From: Acanthococcus lagerstroemiae
Taxonomy: Eukaryota; Arthropoda; Insecta; Hemiptera; Eriococcidae
DNA length: 64,000 nucleotides
Assembly (NCBI GenBank): GCA_031841125.1
Contig: CM063107.1
Coordinates: 64,243,814-64,307,813 of the forward strand
Direction: 5' to 3'
A program made the position numbers and the translations under genes. The notes below the pieces were generated by a model. That model was given only the letters and a program-made list of their open reading frames with translations, ran no database searches and was not told where the DNA came from. Position 1 is the stretch's first letter. Each line of letters starts with the position of its first letter. Shown here one piece after another: positions 48,722 through 58,123 of the stretch.

Positions 48722-48781
48722 CCCCTCTGTAAGAATTTTTCACTCAGCAGTTAGCAAAATTTACCATTTCAATCAGGCAGA

Positions 48782-49010
48782 GTTGGAAAAATCCACTAAG
48801 TCAAAAGGGTTTTTTTTTTTTTTTTTTTTTTTTTTGCTTTGAAACTTGGGAATTGAGTTTTGAGTTGCCAAGTTGGAAAAATCTAACAAGTCATGGTTTT
48901 TTTTTCTGTGATGTTTGGGAATTTTGATTTTTGAGTTGAGTTAGTTGGAAAAATCCAACAAGTCAACAAAAGGTTTTCTTTTGCTTTGATATTTGGTAAT
49001 TTTGAGTAAA
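48782..49010 (+). repeat. Tandem repeat, three units of 76-90 bp
   Basis: AGTTGGAAAAATCCAACAAGTC begins near 48782, 48872 and 48949. Each unit continues with a T run (up to about 28 T at 48810-48835) and GCTTTGAAACTTGGGAATTTTGAG. A single diverged copy lies at 40857. Confidence 0.75.
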
Positions 49011-49299
49011 ATCAGTGGACTTCCACAATTTTTGCCCCCCCCCCCCCACAGGAAAAAATCTTCGGTGGTACGTTTCTGTGTTTATTATTCGTCACAGAAA
49101 AGAATAAATGCATATAGAATGACCCTACACAGAGATGGCGTTAGCGCGATGAGATCGGTTCAATCCAAGCTGGACTTCCAAATCAAGCCTGCAGCCAAGT
49201 GAATGCCAGACTCAACCTCGAACCCAGGTAAGCCCGGTCAGCTAGGGTTTCCCAGACCATTCCCCTATTACCCCAACTTTCGGCTCACCTTTCGACTCA

Positions 49300-49910
49300 A
49301 ACCCAAAAAAATGTCCCACAAACTGCTAAAACTGAAAGCAAGACGTTCGAAAAAGAAATTCCCTTAAAAAAGTTCGAAAGTAACAAGAAATCTCTTGATA
49401 AAAAAATACAAAGAAAAAACAGTGGCAACCCAAAAGCCAATGTGGATCTGGTTGGCCGAGTGGGTAGCGCGTTGGTCTCGGAATCTGGAGATCCCGGGTT
49501 CGAGCCCACGTAGCAACTCGCCAGATTTCGACCTAGGCCGGTTTTTCGGCCAGAAGGGAAGAGGGCTAAGACAGCCCTAACAGCCTCCCCGACGTCTCTG
49601 AAGTAATGCTAGGAAGGGCGGATTCCAGGGTTCGGGTTGAGAGCAAATTAGAAAAAAAAAAGAGAGAACCCAAAAGCCAATCCCCCACCATCACAAATGA
49701 GAAAGAAGTCAAACTCGGTATACATGGCTTCCTTAAACGTAAGAACGCTAAAAATCAGGGAAAATCTCGACGAACTAGAGCTAGCATTCGAAAACTGCAG
49801 CACAGACATAATAGGCCTAGTTGAAGTCAGAAGAGAGGGTGCCACAATCCTCAGAACCAAAGCAGGAAACATTTTCTGCTACAAAGGCGAAAACACATTT
49901 TGTTTATTAA
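49300..49910 (+). pseudogene. LINE ORF2 N-terminus (RTE-like endonuclease), split by a SINE
   Basis: From 49697 the frame gives SVYMASLNVRTLKIRENLDE, then ENCSTDIIGLVEVRREG and KAGNIFCYKGENTF. This is the start of an APE-type endonuclease (LNVRTL, IIGL-EVRR) as in RTE-type LINEs. The A-rich basic sequence at 49300-49441 probably codes the region before it. Homology stops near 49905, where an antisense RT fragment begins. The SINE at 49442-49666 interrupts it and duplicated 15 bp. Confidence 0.7.
49442..49666 (+). mobile_element. tRNA-derived SINE with perfect 15-bp target duplication
   Basis: The head carries an RNA polymerase III A box (TGGCCGAGTGGG, about 49454) and a B box (GGTTCGAGCC, about 49497) at tRNA spacing. 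The body includes CCTAGGCCGGTTTTTCGGCC, and a short A-rich tail follows at 49649-49666. Identical AACCCAAAAGCCAAT lies at 49427-49441 and 49667-49681. The perfect duplication suggests a young insertion. The head cannot be folded into a complete tRNA, because the acceptor arms do not pair, so it is a SINE and not a tRNA gene. Confidence 0.9.
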
Positions 49911-50140
49911 ACGGGAGCTTGTTTCTTTCGCTCCAAGTTGTGATTGCGTCAAGATCCTCTTGGAGAAGCTGCGCATCATATTTCGTTTGTATCCGTTTGA
50001 ATAGTTTCAGATCATCCGCATAAAGAAGTATTTTGGGTGCCTAACAGGTTGTGTTATATCATTGATGAATAAAAGGAAAAGAAGGGGGCCAAGATTTGAT
50101 CCTTGGGGTATTCCAGATGTACATGAAAACATTTTAGATT
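49905..50140 (-). pseudogene. LINE reverse transcriptase palm fragment (jockey/CR1-like)
   Basis: The minus strand reads GIPQGSNLGPLLFLLFINDI, then a short gap, then ILLYADDLKLFKRIQTKYD and LLQEDLDAITTWSERN. YADD is the catalytic box. It is about 75 codons with a frame change, without upstream or downstream parts. It abuts the plus-strand endonuclease fragment. Confidence 0.8.
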
Positions 50141-50425
50141 TTTTTTTTTATAGAGAACATACAGAGATAATGGGATTTTATACTTTACTAAAAGACAATA
50201 TGGGTATAGGCTCATTATTTGGTATATAAGAGCATCCCCTATCAAATGTTGATAGATTGTTTTACGCTAAACAACGAATCAATCATGGATACATGTAAGT
50301 TTACTAAAAAAATCTGATAATCTGATCAATATGTAAGTTTTGTCTGACAATATTGTAATAATAATTGCAATAACTTCGTCGTGAAAGTTATGGACTCTAA
50401 ATGTTGTAAACTAACTACTCAAGCA
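50141..50425. other. Non-coding DNA
   Basis: AT-rich, with no feature recognised. Confidence 0.4.
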
Positions 50426-50428
50426 GTT

Positions 50429-50985
50429 GCTTTCATCTACTCCTCTAGTTCATCCTATTACCGCACAGGATCATAGGTAGGTACGCATATCATGCATGAT
50501 GTCAGCTGTCACTTTCGTCTATCCTTCCTCCGGAATAGGACAATAATTGTTAGATTCAGGACAGTACTTCATTATGTCAGTTGTTGCTTTCACTTAGTTT
50601 ATGTTTTCACCGCAATAAGCCAACTATAATTGTTACACTCAAAGTAAGTATATTGTAGTACCATCAACCGCGCCTTTCATCGTGTTTATCCTTTTACCAT
50701 ATTGTAGCACTCGGGTAAGTATATCATAAAGCTAACTGTTGCTTTCATCATTCATCTAGTTTATATTTTCACCATAAGAGAAACATTAATTGTTACATTC
50801 AGATCTTCATTGTGGTGCCATCTGTTGCTATCATCTAGTTCATCCGTTTTCATCATAGTAGATAATTGTGACACTCAGGTAAGTTTATTACGATGTCACC
50901 GGTTACTTTTATCTAGTTCACCTTTTTTTTTCTTTTTTTTTTCTGGGCAAATCCTTGTCAGTTCGTAGTACTTTGTTTTTAGTTC
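50429..50985 (+). repeat. Tandem repeat, ~80-bp units, about seven copies
   Basis: Units contain GTTGCTTTCATCTAGTTCATCC, TTTTCACCATAATAGGA, ATAATTGTTACACTCAGGTAAG and TATATTATGATGCCAGCTG. Starts fall near 50429, 50510, 50586, 50672, 50741, 50826 and 50904, so spacing is 69-86 bp. Two further units lie at 53077 and 53158. Confidence 0.8.
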
Positions 50986-51297
50986 ATTTTTTTTGCCTTC
51001 TTTTTCTGCAAAAAAATGAAAATAAATAGGTAATGAATTAGTAAATGAAGTTTAAATGAGAAGTCTTCATTAGACAATTTTAGCCAACAGTACTTACCTA
51101 CAGCAGTTATTTCATGGACAAACAAATCTTTCAGCAGTTACAACCGCTTTATAATTGATGGACTTTTGCGTGACCTCTTTTGTTTCTGGAAGGTTTGGCG
51201 AAATTAATGCCGTTGAAAAAGGAAGACTGGTATCATCTGATGACGGCAATAATGACCTTTAGTGATGAGGAATGTTATTTATGTAGATTAAAGAACG
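50986..51297. other. Non-coding DNA next to the satellite
   Basis: No gene is recognised. It may belong to the sequence that split the 80-bp repeat array. Confidence 0.4.
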
Positions 51298-51305
51298 TAG
51301 GCCCA

Positions 51306-51458
51306 CAGGGGCGTAGCTACCGGGGAGGGGGGCATCGACCGACAATGTGAAAAAATTAAAATTTATTCTGGTAATAGTAAGTATTACACTTGTAATATGG
51401 TATAAGTGAAACGATCCCACCCCCCTCCCCCTTCATACCAAGTCTGGCTACACCACTG
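51306..51458. mobile_element. hAT-type MITE, 153 bp, perfect 8-bp duplication
   Basis: Left end CAGGGGCGTAGCTACC, right end GGCTACACCACTG (reverse complement CAGTGGTGTAGCC). Both sides are flanked by TAGGCCCA (51298-51305 and 51459-51466). A G run follows the left end and a C-rich run precedes the right end. It has no coding capacity, so transposition would depend on a hAT transposase elsewhere. Confidence 0.9.
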
Positions 51459-51559
51459 TAGGCCCAACAAATTGCAGTTGACATGGATAGAAGAACCCGC
51501 TGGTTTATGGTCTTATAATTATGAATAATGAAAAAAGCTCCCCCCCCCCCATGTTCAGG

Positions 51560-52770
51560 ATAGGAAAAGCTGGAGCATTGGATGAAGCCAGGACTGCTGA
51601 AGTCGGTGGAGTAGGAACAGCTTGAGCATTCAATGAGAATGATGATGAACTTGGCTGGATAATACTCAACTTCATCAGGTGAGTCAGGTTCATCATCCTC
51701 CAGGTCACCTAAAATAGACTCAGGTGAATGTTTTTCAGTCAGAGCACTCTGCAAAAAAGCACAGTTTTGTATTGCAGTTTCATATTAAACGACAGAAGCC
51801 CTACGGCGGAAAATCCACTCTCAATATTCAATATCGCCATGGTCTTTTGCCAAACTGAAGTTAACATGAATCCAAATCTCGTTCTTTCCTTATCGGGTTC
51901 TATCCGGATATGTCATCCAGAATGTAATACTGGATCCCACCAATGTTCGAAAGAACGATAACACGACTTATCCGAGGGTTGAAGTTCGTGAATGGTATTT
52001 GAAGGAAGGCAGAAGATGTAAATGTTCAATCTTTCTGCTGCGTCACGAATTGAGATATTCAGGTGATGCATGGCCGCATCACATTTTCCGCACATTCATT
52101 CGCTATTAAATGAACTCCTTTCACTTCTATTTCAGCTAAAACATTTTGTCGGTGGTGAATCAGTGGCAACCCTTTTCATCCATATTTATTGTAAATTCCT
52201 TGTGGTGTCGAAAATAAATTCTTCTCGGCGCAAATCTTTTCAAGTTGAAACGATTCAGCTCTTGAGCCTTAGCTGCCTCCATATTTTGTGTTTTCCTTTC
52301 AGTAAGTCTTGGTTGACGTTTCATGAGTGGTCGGTAACATTTTCGACCTAAAAAATAAGTTCACGTCGATTAGTGAATGTGTGCCCAACAAAAAGGGTAA
52401 GAATTCACGACAAAAGTTGGTACCTGCACAATTCTTGTTTTATTAAATGGATTCGAAATGGAATACATTTCGCAGCACTGAAGCACGCATTTTCGATCGC
52501 TGAGAGGTGTCAGAGACAGACCACTTTCAGCAAAACGTGTTATTCGAACAACGAGATTAGTTTCTTACTCAGCAGTCAAAATTGGACTCCTTCCAATCTC
52601 TTTCTCATTCGACTTCGGGAGAATATGATTCTTCCGATTCTCCTCAGAATGTCACTAAGAGCTGCGGCAGGACGCTGAGAATAACCATCCATGAACAATT
52701 CCAAATCTCTGTTCAACATTTCGGCAATCCATTCGCCTCTCATCACTGTCTGCAGATATCATCACTGAAA
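51560..52770 (-). pseudogene. Decayed pogo/Tigger-like DDE transposase
   Basis: Minus-strand pieces appear in transposase order. About 52260-52090 gives INMDEKGLPLIHHRQNVLAE, equivalent to the NMDETG zone with the first catalytic Asp, and a KGVHLIANE segment. Then 52050-51920 gives IYIFCLPSNTIHELQPSD, the conserved CLP-x-T-H-LQPLD box, and SFEHWWDPVLHSG. Then 51900-51790 gives SVWQKTMAILNIESGFSAVG, the SGF--G segment. Many frame changes and stops occur. No terminal inverted repeats or TA duplications were identified. Part of the tail at 51500-51700 is Ser/Pro-rich. Confidence 0.65.
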
Positions 52771-53064
52771 TAAACGAATACAATGATCAGGTAACGTACA
52801 TAACAACAAATGAACATCAAATTTCCAATAAAATTATAATGTAGCAACTTACCTCAAAATAATTTACATATCACCGAAAAAAGTTTCGGCAAAATTTTGT
52901 ACCATACTCAGTCCTTTTCCCCTTACTACTGACTAATATCACAACGAAAATAAATGCGTGGGGTAGCTAGTAATACTAACGAGACTAGAACAGACCCCAG
53001 TGGGGACATTCGCCATTTTTAATCCAGTTCAATTCTGTGAAAAGAAAATCGACTGGGCGGTAAC

Positions 53065-53205
53065 CACCACGTGACCAGTTTCATCTAATTCATCTTTTCA
53101 CAATATAGGACTATGATTGTTACACGGAGTTAAGTATGTATATTATGAAGCCAGCTATGGCTTTGGTCTAGTTTACTCTTTTACTTAACAGGTCTGATTC
53201 GCCAA
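53065..53205 (+). repeat. Orphan units of the 80-bp satellite
   Basis: Two units (starts near 53077 and 53158) match the array at 50429-50985: TTTCATCTAATTCATC, CACAATATAGGACTATGATTG, TATTATGAAGCCAGCTATGGC. They lie 2.1 kb beyond the last main-array unit. Confidence 0.7.
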
Positions 53206-53434
53206 CTTCATCGAGCACGAATAGATAGTCATCGTAACTAAATCAGAATATGCTAGATTACATTGGACAAAAGATATGAAACCAAGTTGTCACGCACTGA
53301 CTCACCAGATTAAAACCAACAAAACTCTTTAAAAAAAGTTTCATTAAAAAGGTATAGAAAAATCAGTTAAATACACAGGAGTTTACGAACTCCGACATAC
53401 ATTATTCCATTGATTGAAAGCACGAAGCTCATTA
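53206..53434. other. Mcm6 3' flank
   Basis: Non-coding sequence immediately downstream (minus strand) of the Mcm6 stop codon; presumably its 3' UTR. No certain poly(A) signal is seen on the minus strand. Confidence 0.4.
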
Positions 53435-55088
<1,654 letters not shown>

Positions 55089-55300
55089 CTACAATCACAA
55101 ATCAGGTTAGCTGTCTCGTACAACTGAAGGCGCACGTGAGATATTCTTACCAACCAGAGGGATAGGCTGACTATGAAGGGAGCCGAGAAACTTGCGTCGA
55201 GTCAAAATTTTCAAAAGTTTTGGGTACAGTGAAATTGGAATCAAAACGTAAAGAGCATTTCCATCTATGATACAGCCCAGAAAAAAAATAACGAATGGAA
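55089..55300 (-). other. Mcm6: Start of a long Mcm6 intron
   Basis: Upstream (higher coordinates) of the acceptor at 55089-55091 no further Mcm6 exon is found to the window end, so an intron of at least 8.9 kb is inferred. It contains a LINE fragment, tandem repeats and the MULE/Pao pair. Confidence 0.6.
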
Positions 55301-55600
55301 GAAATTAAGATTTTCAACAGAGCTAAAATACACAATCGAATTGATCAAATTTCTGATTCTGTGGATACGAGTTAAAATAATAGGTCACAATATAAGACAT
55401 CCAGGGATATTTTTATTACAGCTAGAGGGAATGGTTGAGGGAAAGAACTGGAAAGGAAGACACACGAATGAGTTATGAAGGGCAGATAATGAAGGATACA
55501 ATGTGTAAATCCTACTCAGAAATGAAAAGATTAGCACAGGAGAGACGCAACCTACTAGTCAAGAGACTAAGGAATGCAACAACTTTGCTACAAATAGCGG
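55300..55600 (+). pseudogene. LINE C-terminal fragment
   Basis: The frames read NIRHPGIFLLQLEGMVEG-NW-GR, then a segment SYSEMKRLAQERR (about 55510-55555). This matches the RHPGIISLLLEGRVEG...YYEMKEL tail at 2340-2500. It is therefore the same LINE family, another copy, with no upstream RT. The frame at 55435-55758 continues past it without homology. Confidence 0.65.
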
Positions 55601-56280
55601 TAACATTTGGCCAACTTCTATGCTATGAGGGCACTCAAAAGAACTACCATCAAGGGAGAAGGTCAAGACGTTCCACCAATTTTCAAATTATAAACTGTGG
55701 CATGGAAACACGTGAATACGCTTCAAAATTCAACGTCACGGAGTTCCGCAGGCATTAGTACGTCCTCTCCTCTCTCTTTTCCCGCAACCCGCCTTTCCAT
55801 CCAGCGATTTCTCTGTGCTCCACATACAAACGTTTATCTTTCTGCATGAAAACTTTTGCAGTTTTCCTCCCTCTACCCCTCCCGCACTACTGGTATCGGC
55901 TGCTAATTGCAATCGAGGCGGTGTACACTGTGTGAATCTGTCTTCGGACAGCATAACGTTTTTTCTCTCTCTTTTTTTTTTTTTTTTTTTTACATTTTCT
56001 TGTCATTTTGGATTTTCATTTTTTTAAACTTCTTTTTTACGTTTTAAAGAACGTTCTGGGTGTGGACCTTATCCCCACCCGACACCGCGACCTCGAGTGT
56101 AATTTTGGTGCGATTTTCCGCGACCTGCCGAGCTCCGCGACCTGCCAAGCTCCGCGACTTTTCTTTTTTCTTCAACCCGGGACCTGACCGCGTGTTCGCG
56201 AACTTTCTCGTGCGGCTCTTTTAGCCGCAGTTTCGTGACCGCCACCGCGTCCGTGGAGTTTTTTGGTTTCTTTATAAATA
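55601..56280. other. Non-coding; GC-rich stretch and poly(T)
   Basis: A T run lies at about 55967-55991. From 56040 to 56270 the sequence is GC-rich with short direct repeats (CCGCGACCTGCCGAGCTCCGCGAC, then CTGCCAAGCTCCGCGAC). No gene is recognised. The longest minus-strand frame here follows from the low stop content. Confidence 0.45.
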
Positions 56281-56725
56281 AACTAGCTGAATTACCCGTC
56301 CTTTGGACGGGCTCAAACATATGCATTAGTACATATGAAACGAAATAACATGTAAATTCCCATACAGAAAAAAAAAAAAACAGGCGTTAGGAAAAAAATA
56401 AAGAAAATGAAACATAACATTGTTTTTTCCTAAAATGGATAAGCTTTGTAACCTTTGGAAATTAAATAGAATTGCCCATTCTTCTCTATCTCCAAAATGA
56501 GATATGATCGAATTATCCTGTACATTTCACGTTCTCAATAGCTTATACTTATACGTTTTGATAATTTTCTTTAATGAAAGAAAATGAAGCATGAAATTGT
56601 TTTTTCATAAATGTGTAAGCTTCGTAATCTTTGAAAATTAAATCGGATTACCCGTTCTTCTCTATCTAAAAAATAAGAAGTGATCAAATTATCTTGTACA
56701 CATTTCATGACCTCAATAGAAGTAC
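56281..56725 (+). repeat. Tandem repeat, ~177-bp units
   Basis: Two units (about 56395-56560 and 56575-56725) share AAAGAAAATGAARCATAA, TGTTTTTTC-TAAA, TAAGCTTYGTAA, GAAAATTAAAT, TTRCCCRTTCTTCTCTATCT and TTATCYTGTACA. A partial third begins at about 56281 with CTAGCTGAATTACCCGTCCTT. A reverse-strand relative of that first motif is at 9831-9849. Confidence 0.65.
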
Positions 56726-57453
56726 TGAGGGTGTTTTTGTTCATTGTCACGCCCTGCTTCAACAGTAATAAATATTACCTATCATAAAGAACTTATTACT
56801 ACTTGTGACAGTTACTTTTGAGTTTTAAGCATTTTTGGATTTTTGGTGAATTTTTTCCCAGAAGTTCTCGAAACCCAAGATTGAGTGCTGCTCCCAATTA
56901 TGGTATTTTCTGATTTTCCAGCAATTCACTATAAAATATCCTCGCAAATGACACTGAGGCCTTCTAAGTTGTTCAAAATTCCAGGTGGAATTTTCTGGAT
57001 CCGAACAACTTTTATATTAATTGGCAACGACCCACAATTGATACGAAATTTTTTGATATACCCACAACTGGTAAGTAGATATAATAAATCAAATGAAAAA
57101 TGATGTAGTTTACTTAAGTAAGCATTTCAAATTTATTTTAAAAACACGTGGAATCGTCTTATTTGACTTTTTTAAGTATTTTAAAAAGGGTTAAAATTTT
57201 TTGTACAACAAAAAAGGGCGTCATCACGACAAGCGTTTTTACATTTGTAAAAGTGGAACGAACGATAACAATGATGAAGTGCCACGCCGGATAAAGCCGG
57301 ACAATAAAGTATCTATGAACGACTGAGATTGTGTAACGAGATAAAGCAGTATTCACGCTGAAATAATTTCATACACGACGAACAATTATCAGTTCGATTA
57401 TTGTTGCCGTCCCGATAACTTATCACGTACATTTCGTGCAATATTCTTGTAAT
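56726..57453. other. Region upstream of the MULE-type gene
   Basis: No gene is recognised. If the downstream gene is a transposon, its left terminal repeat should lie here, but I could not match ends because the right side is beyond the window. Confidence 0.4.
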
Positions 57454-57826
57454 ATGGATGATTTAACTTACGTAGAAGAATTTTGTGAAAATATTAGTGA
57501 TTCGGACGATGATTGTTCCGAACCAATCGCAAAAAGGCGAAAGCGATTACCTCGTGAATGGTCCAAGGTAATGGAATTCGAGTCACCAGGTATGTAGGTA
57601 CCTACATTTTTCACCGCTATTGATATGTAGGCATTTTTATTTGAATTTTACTTACGTGTAGTTTTCAATTTTTTTTTTGCTTCAGAAGAGGCAGAGACTT
57701 ATATAAAAAATAAAGATACATGGAGTAAATCGTCGACGAAAGCCTCATTAGAAGGTAGTAGAACAGAATATAGGTGCATCGGCGGCAAGTATAGACGTAA
57801 CGATTGTCCAGCTGGTTTATATGTAC
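57454..57826 (+). CDS. MULE-type transposase-like protein, N-terminal part (interrupted)
   Basis: Starts ATG at 57454. Exon 1 (57454-57589) encodes an acidic start and a basic nuclear-signal-like KRRKR. A 96-bp intron (57590-57685, GTATGT...TTCAG, phase 1) leads to exon 2, which runs to 57826, where an LTR retrotransposon is inserted. Exon 2 begins a zinc-binding domain of FLYWCH/WRKY-GCM1 type: YRCIGGKYRRNDCPAGLY, with the CGH-NH ligands continuing at 63.7 kb. Such domains sit at the N-terminus of Mutator-like (Phantom-type) transposases and genes derived from them. No damage is seen other than the retrotransposon. Whether it is a live transposon or a host gene cannot be told here. Confidence 0.6.
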
Positions 57827-58026
57827 TGTTACGTTTTATGTTACTCGACTGGCTACACTGCTTGCGGGCTAGTGTCGCCGGCTTATTACTTATCGTTTTT
57901 TACCGGTTTTTTAGTCTCGTCCCTCGCGATTCCGTATTCGCTAGGCTAACGTGTGCTCTATGTGTTAAAAAAAAAAGGGAAATAAATGCTTAGAAACTGA
58001 CTTGAGTCGCTTACTCATTAAAAACA
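57827..58026 (+). repeat. 5' LTR of the BEL/Pao element
   Basis: 200 bp, starting TGTTACG and ending AAAAACA. It contains a poly(A)-signal AATAAA at 57981-57986. Identical to 63443-63642 in my comparison. Confidence 0.95.
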
Positions 58027-58044
58027 TGGTCCTCCGGAAGCCGA
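58027..58044 (+). other. Primer-binding site
   Basis: TGGTCCTCCGGAAGCCGA starts immediately after the 5' LTR. TGG pairs with the CCA end of a tRNA. The particular tRNA was not identified. Confidence 0.7.
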
Positions 58045-58123
58045 ATTATTAATTTCGTGCGTGTCCTAAATCACTTGAGTCGTGTATTCATCCGTGCCGC
58101 GTATTCCGCAGAGTAGTGAAATC

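Noticed and set aside
49442..49520. Possible tRNA gene
   Set aside because: A and B boxes are present, but acceptor-arm pairing and a clean anticodon arm are missing, and a SINE body, A-rich tail and 15-bp duplication follow.
57840..58020. Short frames inside the LTRs
   Set aside because: The same text occurs in both LTRs; no LTR-encoded protein is expected for this clade.
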